A stretch of 64,000 nucleotides of DNA from an uncultured Sphingorhabdus sp. (GTDB lineage Bacteria > Pseudomonadota > Alphaproteobacteria > Sphingomonadales > Sphingomonadaceae), in assembly GCA_947492905.1 (NCBI GenBank), contig CANLOL010000001.1:908578-972577 (forward strand). The letters are read 5' to 3'. This document shows, piece by piece, positions 1 through 8,442 of the stretch; position 1 is the first letter of the stretch; each line of letters opens with the position of its first letter. The notes beneath the pieces were generated by a model. That model did no database searches. It was not told the DNA's origin and saw only the letters and a list, made by a program, of their open reading frames with translations. The translations under genes were made by a program, and so were the position numbers.

Positions 1-1017
1 AAATCCAGCGGATAATCCGATAGCAACGCAGTTTTTTGACCAGAATTTCTTGCGCCGCCCTGTTTTGAACCGCAGATGTTTCGGACTTGCTAATGGTTTG
101 CCATCCAGATTGGATAGCAATGTTTTTTCAGCTTCTTCTTTGCTCTGATACTGGCTGCAATAGACATAACCATTACCCGTTCTATGTTGCAATGGGATGC
201 GCCATTGCCATCCTGCTTCGCGCGCGGTTGAACGCGTATAGGGTATAGGCTCGCCTATTTTCTCACACGGGATGGCAACTGCACTATCAACAGGTAAATA
301 TTCGCTCCAATCAATATAGCCAGTCTGCAATGCTTCTTCGATTAATAAACCGCGAAACCCAGTGCAATCAATGAATAGATCTGCCTCTAGCACCTGACCA
401 TCAGCCAATGTTATGCTCTCGATAAAACCATTATCGTTGCGCAGATTAACCTTTTCGACTTTGCCCTCTATCCGCCTTGCGCCATTTCCTTCAGAAAATT
501 TGCGCAAAAATTTCGCATATAGAATAGCATCAAAATGAAAAGCATAGCCAAGTTTGTTGATAATCGGTCCATGCTCACTTTGTGGGCGGATGAATTTATC
601 ATTATAGGCCGCTGCTGCATTAATCGAATAATCTTCGATATTGCGATTGTCGCCTTGCTCACGTAACTTGTTCCAATAATGATGAAACTCAATGCCTTCT
701 AAATCAAAACCGTGTGTGCCAAAGGGGTGAAAATAACGGTCTCCTTTTTTGGCCCAATCTACAAATTCAATACCCAATTTGAATGTGGCTTGAGTTTCGC
801 GAATGAAATCATCTTCATTGATACCAAGCCTCTCATTAAATGTAGCAATTTGCGGAATAGTCGCCTCGCCAACACCGACCGTTCCAATTTCTTCGGATTC
901 GACCAATGTCACATTGCCCTGACCTTTCGGCATAAGTTTTGAGAGCGCTGCTGCGCTCATCCATCCCGCTGTACCGCCGCCAACAATGACGATATTTTTT
1001 ACTCGGCCATTGTCCAT
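1..1017 (-). CDS. flavin-dependent (tryptophan-type) halogenase, partial at window edge
   Basis: This gene runs off the left edge; 339 codons from its ATG are visible, starting 1 nt after the stop of the upstream gene. The N-terminus carries the FAD-binding GGGTAGW box (residues 13-19). A Lys in FKLGIEF (residue 80) falls where PrnA and RebH have their catalytic lysine, and the family signature is present as WQWRIP. It also has GVGEAT, FIDCTGFRG and QHRTGNG, as its neighbour hal2 does. Enzymes of this family use FADH2, O2 and halide to make HOCl or HOBr, which halogenates an electron-rich ring. In sphingomonads and caulobacters such genes lie beside TonB receptors and glycan-utilisation genes, and their true substrates are mostly unknown. 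Substrate and regioselectivity cannot be read here. The C-terminal quarter is missing only because the window ends. Confidence 0.9.
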   Translation of the reverse strand, partial: MDNGRVKNIVIVGGGTAGWMSAAALSKLMPKGQGNVTLVESEEIGTVGVGEATIPQIATFNERLGINEDDFIRETQATFKLGIEFVDWAKKGDRYFHPFGTHGFDLEGIEFHHYWNKLREQGDNRNIEDYSINAAAAYNDKFIRPQSEHGPIINKLGYAFHFDAILYAKFLRKFSEGNGARRIEGKVEKVNLRNDNGFIESITLADGQVLEADLFIDCTGFRGLLIEEALQTGYIDWSEYLPVDSAVAIPCEKIGEPIPYTRSTAREAGWQWRIPLQHRTGNGYVYCSQYQSKEEAEKTLLSNLDGKPLASPKHLRFKTGRRKKFWSKNCVAIGLSAGF

Positions 1018-1018
1018 T

Positions 1019-2125
1019 TTAATGCTTCCTTGTTTTTCTATCAGACAATTGTTTCACCACATTGGCAATTGCTGCATGTAATTGTTCGACCCATTGCGCC
1101 AATGCGATGGCATCTATTCTATGGGCCAAACGGTCATAATTTTGCGCTACTATTCCCATCGCGCTTAAAGCCGCTATCCACTCAGCCTTGCTATATATTT
1201 CAAAATCTTCAATGGCTATGCGGCCCCGCGATTCAAATAATTTGATTTTTCGGGTTAGTGCATCGCTGCACCCTTGAACATTTTGCTGCAACAATAGATT
1301 CATATCTTTCATATGAACAGATTGCGCTGCCTCTAATCTATTATATTCTGCAATTTCTATCGCTGCAAATTCTCTGTCAGGCCATAGTTTGAACAATCGC
1401 TCCATAGCCATTTGTATACGGTGTAATCGCATGCCGCTTTGATGATCAAATGCATCAAAACCCCCTATGATTTTTAGATGATTATTCTGCCAAGCCGTCT
1501 CATAATCAATATTTCGCGCGTCAATATAAAGATCAGCGCAGTGGCTTATATCATTGCAAATAATTTCATCTATTCCATGCACACCATGTTTAACAGACAG
1601 AGTATCAGCCATTATATGCTTAGCATTGGCTTTGCTTTTTAATATATTTTTATAGCCTTGCTCGTCCAATATATATCCATAGTCATATGCTGGTGCGCCC
1701 TTGGGCGCTTCTGGAATAAATAGTGATGCCTTATGCATAACAAGCGCTAGATTAAATTCAGATAGTGGTTTTTCTGATCCGCTAAATTTCCATAAATGCT
1801 GAAATTCAGTCCCTTCACGATCAACACCATAATTACCAAAAGGCAGATTAATTGTCGCGCCTTTATCATTTGTAATAGCAGCACACAGGGCAGGGCGTGC
1901 CTTTGCCTTACTACCTAGCTCATGCTCTGCTGTTTCTATTGTGTGATGCAGGTTTTTCGAAGTTGGCCTGGCTAATATATCACCATTATTAGCGATGCTA
2001 TTTTCAGCGGTTTCGATAAGGGTGATTTGATAATCATCGCTCGGCAATCGCGCGCGCAGATAAGCCGCTGGCAACCATGCCTCTATGCTATCACCAATAA
2101 TGATTATGCGCCGCAATTGGTTCAT
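1019..2125 (-). CDS. degenerate halogenase paralogue (probable pseudoenzyme)
   Basis: A 368-aa protein that aligns by eye with both flanking halogenases but is about 150 residues shorter. Matching blocks are FGNYGVDREGTEFQHLW (FGTHGFDLEGIEFHHYW in the downstream gene), ADLYIDARN (ADLFIDCTG), and a C-terminal block with RGRIAIEDFEIY and AEWIAALSAMGI. The FAD box is degraded to GDSIEAW, the catalytic-Lys segment FKLGI is replaced by PALCAAI, and the WxWxIP region is deleted. The frame is open throughout, codon use resembles its neighbours, and it overlaps the upstream gene by ATGA, so it looks maintained rather than decaying. I infer a non-catalytic partner or regulator of the flanking halogenases. 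No function is established. Confidence 0.75.
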   Translation of the reverse strand: MNQLRRIIIIGDSIEAWLPAAYLRARLPSDDYQITLIETAENSIANNGDILARPTSKNLHHTIETAEHELGSKAKARPALCAAITNDKGATINLPFGNYGVDREGTEFQHLWKFSGSEKPLSEFNLALVMHKASLFIPEAPKGAPAYDYGYILDEQGYKNILKSKANAKHIMADTLSVKHGVHGIDEIICNDISHCADLYIDARNIDYETAWQNNHLKIIGGFDAFDHQSGMRLHRIQMAMERLFKLWPDREFAAIEIAEYNRLEAAQSVHMKDMNLLLQQNVQGCSDALTRKIKLFESRGRIAIEDFEIYSKAEWIAALSAMGIVAQNYDRLAHRIDAIALAQWVEQLHAAIANVVKQLSDRKTRKH

Positions 2126-3669
2126 GCGCGCGCTTCACTGGGACAATATTGCGCAATATAATCAGCATGCGATGGCATCTCATTCGCGCTTTGGCTCATT
2201 AATTGTTTGAGGCCCGCTAAATGATGCTTCACATCTTTTTCTGGTAATAGCGCCACACGATCATCCCATTTATCGGGAATGATACGCTGCCCTAAATAGA
2301 CGGCTATCCAACTGGGTTGCAGAAATAACCCGCGATCATAAGAGGCAACACGTCCTCTGGCTTTGAACAATTCCATCTTTTCAGACAGGCTGTCTGGTAT
2401 CTTCATTGTGCGCATATAGTTCCAAAAGTCGCTATCGTCGCGCTGTGTTGCGTGATAATGGAGGATAAGAAAATCTCTCACTCTTTCAAACTCTAAATCC
2501 ATCAACAGATTATATTCATCTCGGTCTATTGCGAGTGTATTTTTGTTGGGGAAATATTCTAATAGCTTGGTGATGCCTTCTTGTATCAAATAGATGCTCG
2601 TCGATTCTAGGGGTTCTAAAAAACCACCCGATAAGCCGATGGATATGCAATTACGATTCCATAATTTCTTGCGCTTGCCAGTGGTAAAACGCAAAAAGCG
2701 CGGTTCGGATAATAGATCGCCATCTAAATTATCAACCAGCGATTTTTGCGCCTCATCATCGCTGATAAATTGGCTGGAATATACATGGCCATTGCCTGTG
2801 CGATGTTGCAATGGAATGCGCCAGCGCCAACCGGATGAATCGGCTGTTGCACGCGTATAGGGAAGCAATGGGCCATGCGATGCGCATGGGGCTGCAACAG
2901 CACGATCACAGGGCAGATAATTGGTCCATTCGTCATAGCCTGTTTCGAGTGCGCCTTGGGTTAATATACCGCGAAATCCAGTGCAATCTATGAAAAGATC
3001 GCCCTGTATTACAGCGCCATTTTCTAATTCCACAGATGTTATATCCCCATTTTCGGGGTCGAGATGCACTTGAGTTAATTTCCCCTCTATGCGTTTAACG
3101 CCGCGTGCTTCACCATGTTTGCGTAAAAATGGAGCATATTTTGTAGCGTCAAATTGATAGGCATAGCGATAGGTGGAATGTACTGATCTAATGTCTTCGG
3201 ATGGCGGTTTGAATTTGGCCATACGGCTGGCAATAATTGGCAATGAATATTCATCCAGAGCACCTGTGGCTTCATCGTCCATCATGCTGCGCCAATAATG
3301 GTGAAAACCAACCCCAGCATTGGCCAATCCAAATTCACCAAAGGGATGAATATAGCTGTCGCCAATGCGGCCCCAATTCACAAATTCTATACCCAATTTG
3401 AAAGTAGCAGCCGTGGCCGCCATAAATTCAGCCTCATTAATACCAATGGATTCATTGAAAAATTTAATATGCGGCAAGGTTGCTTCACCAACACCGACAA
3501 TGCCAATAGCTTCTGATTCGATTAAGGTGATGTTTAAGCCTGTTTCGCCCAGCATAGATGATAGGCCAGCTGCTGTCATCCAACCCGCAGTGCCGCCGCC
3601 CACAATTACGATATTTTCAATCGCACCATCTTTGTTGATTGTGTCAGTCCCTATATTGGGGTTTAACAA
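2122..3669 (-). CDS. flavin-dependent (tryptophan-type) halogenase
   Basis: A full-length 515-aa member of the PrnA/RebH family (usual length 500-540). It has GGGTAGW at residues 24-30, GVGEAT at 59-64, a catalytic-type Lys at 91 in FKLGIEFVNW, WRWRIP at 281-286, and FLEPLEST at 350-357, which holds the conserved Glu. The start is TTG at 3669, placed by an AGGAGG ribosome site 5 nt upstream; no better start exists. It is the first gene of a leftward operon with the pseudo-halogenase (4-nt overlap) and a second halogenase. The divergent neighbour is a putative 2OG oxygenase. The family chemistry (FADH2-dependent chlorination or bromination) is well known, but the substrate of this TonB/glycan-associated clade is not, so 'tryptophan' in the name should be taken as a family label only. 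Confidence 0.92.
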   Translation of the reverse strand: MLNPNIGTDTINKDGAIENIVIVGGGTAGWMTAAGLSSMLGETGLNITLIESEAIGIVGVGEATLPHIKFFNESIGINEAEFMAATAATFKLGIEFVNWGRIGDSYIHPFGEFGLANAGVGFHHYWRSMMDDEATGALDEYSLPIIASRMAKFKPPSEDIRSVHSTYRYAYQFDATKYAPFLRKHGEARGVKRIEGKLTQVHLDPENGDITSVELENGAVIQGDLFIDCTGFRGILTQGALETGYDEWTNYLPCDRAVAAPCASHGPLLPYTRATADSSGWRWRIPLQHRTGNGHVYSSQFISDDEAQKSLVDNLDGDLLSEPRFLRFTTGKRKKLWNRNCISIGLSGGFLEPLESTSIYLIQEGITKLLEYFPNKNTLAIDRDEYNLLMDLEFERVRDFLILHYHATQRDDSDFWNYMRTMKIPDSLSEKMELFKARGRVASYDRGLFLQPSWIAVYLGQRIIPDKWDDRVALLPEKDVKHHLAGLKQLMSQSANEMPSHADYIAQYCPSEARA

Positions 3670-3817
3670 ATCAGCCTCCTAAATTTGTGACTTTTGGTTT
3701 CTTATGAACCATAAAATCGCTCTACTTCTGTGTATAATCACAATGAATTATTGATTGGAATCACATTATAGCTATTGTAGCGATTATGTACGAATTACAG
3801 CGTCTGGCAAATGAAAA

Positions 3818-4486
3818 ATGAAATATGACATCGTTAGACATGGTGATGAACAACAGCCCGTTGTCATTATCGAAGATTTCAGCAGTCAATTTGCGGCTAT
3901 AGTTGAAGCCGCGAATAATGCTTCTTATAACAAAGCTATGGCTGCTTATCCCGGAATAAGGGCAGGTTTGAATGCGCAATATTTATCAGAACGCAGTGTT
4001 ATATTATCTGAAATTGTGCAGAATATATTTGGTTTTACGCGCGGTATTAAATGTGAAAGCTGTGATTATTCAATCGTCACAACGAAGCCAAAAGATTTAA
4101 CCCCTGGCCAACAAATTCCGCATTATGATACGCCGCAAAATAATATTCTGGCCTTCATGCATTATGTGCACAGCAATGAGCGCGGCGGGACAGCTTTTTA
4201 TCGGCACAAAAAAACTGGCTTTGAAACTATAACGGCAGAGCGCGAAAATCAGTATCGTCAAGCATTGAAAGCAGAGGATGAAAACAAATCTATGCCAGAG
4301 CCTGCTTATATTTATGGCAGCAATGATCGTTTTGAAATGATCGGTGATATTGAATCAAAGCCTAATCGGTTCATATTATATCGCGGACAGACTCTGCATT
4401 CGGGTAGCATATCAAAAGATGCGAATTTCTCGCCTGACCCATCGGTTGGCCGGCTTACTATCAATGGATTTTTATTGGATAGTTAG
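3818..4486 (+). CDS. putative Fe(II)/2-oxoglutarate-type oxygenase, DUF6445-like
   Basis: A 222-aa cytoplasmic protein with no signal peptide. It resembles DUF6445 proteins, which often lie beside halogenase genes in sphingomonads. An HxD pair (PHYDTP, H102 and D104), a distal His (LHSGS, H194) and an Arg (GRLTING, R212) are in the order and spacing expected of the 2-His-1-carboxylate iron site and 2-oxoglutarate clamp of the double-stranded beta-helix oxygenases. This is inference from motif order, not a demonstrated activity. The gene diverges from the halogenase operon across a 148-bp promoter region. The start at 3818 has no clear Shine-Dalgarno site; another ATG 7 nt upstream is out of frame and stops at once. 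Confidence 0.6.
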   Translation: MKYDIVRHGDEQQPVVIIEDFSSQFAAIVEAANNASYNKAMAAYPGIRAGLNAQYLSERSVILSEIVQNIFGFTRGIKCESCDYSIVTTKPKDLTPGQQIPHYDTPQNNILAFMHYVHSNERGGTAFYRHKKTGFETITAERENQYRQALKAEDENKSMPEPAYIYGSNDRFEMIGDIESKPNRFILYRGQTLHSGSISKDANFSPDPSVGRLTINGFLLDS

Positions 4487-4538
4487 ATTATGAATAACGA
4501 TCATGCGATAACCACATTATTATATTGGTTTAGAAAAT

Positions 4539-5573
4539 CTAGTGATCCAATTTGCCAGAAGAATCTCTCTCAACAAAAGAATATTCCAAAGTAATAAAAT
4601 TATCATTGCTCTGATCGGAATAGCTATGATTGATATTTTTGGATAATAGCTCGACCGCATTGGCTGCTAATTCGGCAATTGGCTGCCGGATCGTGGTAAG
4701 CTGCGGACTAATAATGCTCGCAATAGGTGTGTCATCAAATCCCACAACAGAAAGACCCGATGGTATTGCTATATTTCGTTTATAAGCGGCAGCAATAACA
4801 GCAGCGGCCATATCATCATTGCTGGCAAAAATGGCTGTTGGTGGATGCTCTAAATTCAATAATTTTTCGGCACAGAGAAGCCCCGATGCATAATCAAAAT
4901 ATCCTTGGGTAATAAGAGCATCATCTGTTTCAATATTATGAATTTCATGCGCTTTATAATATCCATTCATCCGTTTAGTTGATGCGCTATGTTCGGGATG
5001 ACCTTTTATAAACCCTATGCGCTCATGCCCTAATCCAATTAAATATTCGGTTATTTCTGATGATGCTTTTTCGTCATCCATCCATACAGACAAAGGAGCA
5101 TTTTTAACATCGTCCGGAGATATCAGCACATAAGTACATTGATTATCGTTCAGAAATTTAATGACTTTTGGGTCATCAGAAAGCGGCGGCGTAACAATGA
5201 ATGCTGCCGGCGAGATATTATTCATCAGCCTTTTGATATCATCAACGCCATTGGGGCATTCATCCAAAATCAATTGCATTGATAATTGTTGGCATTTTTT
5301 AAGCGCGCCAAAATGAATATTTTCCAAATAGCTGCGGCTTGGGTTATCAACCAATATGGCGAGAATTTGCGCTGCACCCGAACGTAAAGTACGCGCAGCT
5401 TGGTTTAATTTATACCCTAATTTACTGGCCGAAGCCAATACTACATTGCGCGCGGCATCGCTGACATATTCTTCTTTATTGAGGACCCGCGATACGGTTT
5501 TCAGCGATACACCAGCGTCATTAGCGACATCAACCATTGTCACTGATTTGGTAATTTTTCTATCTGACATCAT
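4539..5573 (-). CDS. LacI-family transcriptional repressor
   Basis: About 344 aa. The N-terminal helix-turn-helix is typical of LacI (VDVANDAGVSLKTVSRVLN, then the hinge region NQAARTLRSG), followed by a periplasmic-binding-protein-like sensor (ILVDNPSRSY, FASNDDMAAAVIAAA, VVGFDDTPIASIISPQLTTI). A GTG at 5579 is possible, but the ATG at 5573 is better placed behind AAGGGTGGG. It lies divergently from the MFS permease and close to GH5, GH3 and SMP-30 genes. The shared palindrome TGACAAGCTTGTCA at those promoters is the likely operator. Ligand is unknown; glucose or a beta-glucan oligosaccharide is the simplest guess from its neighbours. Confidence 0.9.
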   Translation of the reverse strand: MMSDRKITKSVTMVDVANDAGVSLKTVSRVLNKEEYVSDAARNVVLASASKLGYKLNQAARTLRSGAAQILAILVDNPSRSYLENIHFGALKKCQQLSMQLILDECPNGVDDIKRLMNNISPAAFIVTPPLSDDPKVIKFLNDNQCTYVLISPDDVKNAPLSVWMDDEKASSEITEYLIGLGHERIGFIKGHPEHSASTKRMNGYYKAHEIHNIETDDALITQGYFDYASGLLCAEKLLNLEHPPTAIFASNDDMAAAVIAAAYKRNIAIPSGLSVVGFDDTPIASIISPQLTTIRQPIAELAANAVELLSKNINHSYSDQSNDNFITLEYSFVERDSSGKLDH

Positions 5574-5581
5574 TCCCACCC

Positions 5582-5597
5582 TTATACATATGTATAA
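5582..5597. promoter_or_regulatory. 16-bp perfect palindrome before lacI
   Basis: TTATACATATGTATAA is a perfect inverted repeat ending about 9 bp before the LacI start codon. It differs from the TGACAAGCTTGTCA sites, so it may bind a different regulator or may simply be an AT-rich promoter sequence. No regulator can be assigned. Confidence 0.35.
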
Positions 5598-5715
5598 TCG
5601 TCATGTGCGTTAAATCTAGTGGTAAATCTAATATTGTTATGACTTTGACCAATTGCATAGCTTTTATGCATATTATCAAATGGGTAATAATGCTAAAAGT
5701 CTTAAATTCTTGTAA

Positions 5716-5729
5716 TGACATCCTTGTCA
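5716..5729. promoter_or_regulatory. LacI-type operator (imperfect) upstream of the MFS permease
   Basis: TGACATCCTTGTCA matches 12 of 14 positions of the perfect palindrome found upstream of the GH3/GH5 pair and of the SMP-30 gene. It lies 59 bp before the permease start and about 140 bp before lacI, between the two divergent genes. I infer that it is bound by the adjacent LacI protein. Confidence 0.55.
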
Positions 5730-5787
5730 ATCTGTGACATGTGACATTTGCAAAAATAGTAAATTACCAAAATAAAGGGGAGTAGTT

Positions 5788-7074
5788 ATGGCAGGAGCAG
5801 TTGGAGGATCCAGCGGCGGTACCAATGTGACAGGCAAAAATGTTACATTGGTTTTATGCTTAGTGTTCGCAGTATTTTTCATTTTAGCAGGCGTTACCAA
5901 TATTAATGATGCGCTAGTTGCTAAGTTTAAGGGCATGTTTCAGTTAAGCAATGCAGAGGCTGGTCTGGTTCAGTTCGCATTTTTTATGAGCTATGCACTA
6001 TTTTCAATTCCTGCAGGTTTATTGCTGCGCCGTATTGGTTTTATGCGCGGTTTTATGCTGGCGTTCCTGATAATTGCGGCTGCATCTCTATTATTCATTC
6101 CAGCGGCCAGCAGTGGGGCTTATATTAATTTCTTGGGTGCATTATTCCTGATTGGCGGCGGTATAACCTTGCTTCAAGTGGCGATGAACCCGCTTGTAAC
6201 GACGCTTGGCCCACCAGAAACATCGCATAGCCGCCTTACCTTTGCGCAAATGTTTAATTCACTTGGAGCATGGCTAATTGTGACTTTTGGTGCGCAATAT
6301 ATATTGGGCGAGAAAAAAGAAGTAGATGTTACTACGCTATCAGCCGCTGAATTAAATGCGTTCCGTGTCGGAGAGGCAGAAGTCATAACTGATCTTTATA
6401 TTGCTGTGGCCATTGCGATGGTGTTGATTGCAGGCTTGTTTTTCATTTTCCGCAAAGCATTAGATAGCGCAGAGGTAGAAGATGTAAAAACAGAAGGTAT
6501 TTTAACATTATTTCTGAATGATAAACGCCTTCAATTTGGTGCTCTTTGCATATTCTTATATGTGGGCGCGGAAGTCACTATTGGCAGCTATTTAATAGGC
6601 TATTTGGGTGAAGGCCGCGTGATGGGACTAGAAGAAAAAGATGCCGCTATATTATTAGGTTATTATTGGGGCGGAGCTTTAATAGGCCGTTTCGTAGGAG
6701 CATTTTTATTGCGTTTGTTTAATCCAGGCAAAGTGCTTCTAACCTTTGCAGCTGTCGCAATATCATTGATTGCTATCTCTGCATTTACCAGCGGTGCATT
6801 ATCGGGGTACACATTGACAATGGTTGGTTTGTTCAATTCGATCATGTTCCCAACTATATTCAGTCTAGCGACCGAAGGTATGAAGGCTGATAAAGCCTCA
6901 CAAGCATCGGGTATATTGGCGACCGCTATCGTCGGCGGGGCTATATTACCATTTGTATATGGCTCTGTTGCTGATGCGACAAGCTTAACTGCGGCGCTAT
7001 TTGTGCCTGTGATATGCTATGCGATCATTGGATATTATGGCATTTACACAAATAAGAAACGAGCAGCAGCTTAA
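5788..7074 (+). CDS. MFS sugar permease, FucP/GluP (glucose/galactose/fucose) type
   Basis: A 428-aa, highly hydrophobic protein with about 12 membrane segments. The opening pattern with ND in segment 1 (VTNINDALVAKFKGMFQLS), then QFAFFMSYALFSIPAGLLLRR, and the loop TLGPPETSHSRLTFAQMFNSLG are characteristic of the FucP/GluP sugar:proton symporters. The ATG follows GGGGAG by 6 nt. It diverges from lacI and is followed by a strong bidirectional terminator. With a secreted GH5 and a lipoprotein GH3 next door, it probably imports the glucose they release. The exact sugar is inferred. Confidence 0.88.
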   Translation: MAGAVGGSSGGTNVTGKNVTLVLCLVFAVFFILAGVTNINDALVAKFKGMFQLSNAEAGLVQFAFFMSYALFSIPAGLLLRRIGFMRGFMLAFLIIAAASLLFIPAASSGAYINFLGALFLIGGGITLLQVAMNPLVTTLGPPETSHSRLTFAQMFNSLGAWLIVTFGAQYILGEKKEVDVTTLSAAELNAFRVGEAEVITDLYIAVAIAMVLIAGLFFIFRKALDSAEVEDVKTEGILTLFLNDKRLQFGALCIFLYVGAEVTIGSYLIGYLGEGRVMGLEEKDAAILLGYYWGGALIGRFVGAFLLRLFNPGKVLLTFAAVAISLIAISAFTSGALSGYTLTMVGLFNSIMFPTIFSLATEGMKADKASQASGILATAIVGGAILPFVYGSVADATSLTAALFVPVICYAIIGYYGIYTNKKRAAA

Positions 7075-7101
7075 CATTATCGCTTTATAAAATACTGCAT
7101 T

Positions 7102-7136
7102 AAAAAAGGGCCGCTCATCATGGGCGGCCCTTTTTA
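7102..7136. terminator. bidirectional intrinsic terminator
   Basis: GGGCCGC and GCGGCCC form the stem, with an A-tract before and a T-tract after, so it can stop transcripts in both directions. It sits between the converging ends of the MFS permease gene and the GH5 gene. Confidence 0.9.
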
Positions 7137-7181
7137 TTGAAACTCAAATATCTAAATTTTTGAGAATGATACAGCTATAAT

Positions 7182-8246
7182 TTATCTGCCGCTGTTAGTT
7201 TTCGTTTTCTCAGCTACGCTTTTGTCCATGCCAAGAGCAGCAAGCATTTCGAAAATCCAACCCTTATCATTGCGGACATGGAATGTGTTGGTGTAAGACC
7301 AAGCGCACCAGCCTATGTTCAAATTTTCGGCTGTTCTTCTGATAGCATAGCTATGTTTTGCCCGATCTTGAAGCTTTGCAGATTGTATAGCTCCAAACTC
7401 ACCAAGCAATAGGGGGACACCAGTACGTTCCATAAAATCAATGGAAGCATCTTCCATTCTCTTCATCCATCGATAATCTTCGTCACTGCCAAAACTCGCT
7501 GGTGCTGGCGGCGGTGTTGGTTCGACCCAGTTTGCTCCTTGATGGCTGAATTTAAACGGTTCATAAAAATGGAAAGTCGCGATGATATTTTTATCATTTT
7601 TTGGCGGATCAAAGGTTTTAAGCGAAGCAATGCTGCTATAATTTTCGCCACCGACGATCACTTTTCGAGTCGGGTTTGTTTTGCGAACTTCATCCAATGT
7701 GCGCTGCATTAATGGTTCGACAACATCATTGGTCAATTTTTTATGCGGCTCATTGAGCAGTTCAAATAATACAGACTTTGGTTGATTTTGATAATGTTTG
7801 GCGATCTGTTTCCATAGTCCAACAAAACGATCACTATGCCCTTCGGGGTCATCGAAAATCTCATCATAATGATGAACATTGACGATGATATTTAATCCAT
7901 ATTTTGTGGCATAGGCTACATTTGCATCTATGGTTGCAAAAAATTTGGGATCAATTGTGTATGGCGCATTTTTATCAGCATAGGCTGACCAACGCACAGG
8001 CAAGCGCACCGAATCAAAACCCAATGCTGCAATTTCTTGATAATCTTTTTCGGTCGGCAATCTGCCATTCCATGATAAATCTTTGGGTTGTTCGAACATA
8101 TTGCCCATATTCAGGCATTTTTTAACCGGAATAGCGGGAACGGATGTATATGGGACACCATTTGGTGGTCCATCCTGCGCAATTGCAGCGCTCGCAATAC
8201 CTACCCCAGCGATTGCTGTAGATAAAATGATAGATTTAATTTTCAT
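7182..8246 (-). CDS. secreted GH5 glycoside hydrolase (endo-beta-glucanase type)
   Basis: 354 aa with a Sec signal peptide (cut near AIAQ, residue 24). Glycoside hydrolase family 5 motifs are clear: VNVHHYD (123-129, conserved His), LLNEPH with the acid/base Glu166, HFYEP (226-230) and LLLGEFG with the nucleophile Glu283. Family GH5 cleaves beta-1,4-, beta-1,3- or mixed glucans, or mannans, with retention; the subfamily cannot be set by eye. The ribosome site AGGAGG precedes the ATG. It shares its promoter region, and the perfect LacI-type palindrome at 8314, with the divergent GH3 gene. Together they suggest periplasmic or surface breakdown of a beta-glucan. Confidence 0.87.
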   Translation of the reverse strand: MKIKSIILSTAIAGVGIASAAIAQDGPPNGVPYTSVPAIPVKKCLNMGNMFEQPKDLSWNGRLPTEKDYQEIAALGFDSVRLPVRWSAYADKNAPYTIDPKFFATIDANVAYATKYGLNIIVNVHHYDEIFDDPEGHSDRFVGLWKQIAKHYQNQPKSVLFELLNEPHKKLTNDVVEPLMQRTLDEVRKTNPTRKVIVGGENYSSIASLKTFDPPKNDKNIIATFHFYEPFKFSHQGANWVEPTPPPAPASFGSDEDYRWMKRMEDASIDFMERTGVPLLLGEFGAIQSAKLQDRAKHSYAIRRTAENLNIGWCAWSYTNTFHVRNDKGWIFEMLAALGMDKSVAEKTKTNSGR

Positions 8247-8313
8247 AATAAGGCCTCCTAAAACCAGAATTTTATTTTTTTATAAAACCATGTTTAGCCC
8301 AAGAATCTAGGAT

Positions 8314-8327
8314 TGACAAGCTTGTCA
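8314..8327. promoter_or_regulatory. LacI-type operator between GH5 and GH3
   Basis: TGACAAGCTTGTCA is a perfect 14-bp palindrome. On the + strand it overlaps a TTGACA -35 element (8313-8318), followed 17 bp later by GATTAT, so bound repressor would block the GH3 promoter and probably the divergent GH5 promoter. The same palindrome occurs at 12163. Confidence 0.75.
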
Positions 8328-8442
8328 TAAAAGCTGATTATAAAGTTATATTATTAATATAGGTGAATCGGTCAAATGAATGTACCTTGTTGATATATTG
8401 CTACTGAGATTAAATAGGCGACTAAGCCTTGGGGAGTGAAAA

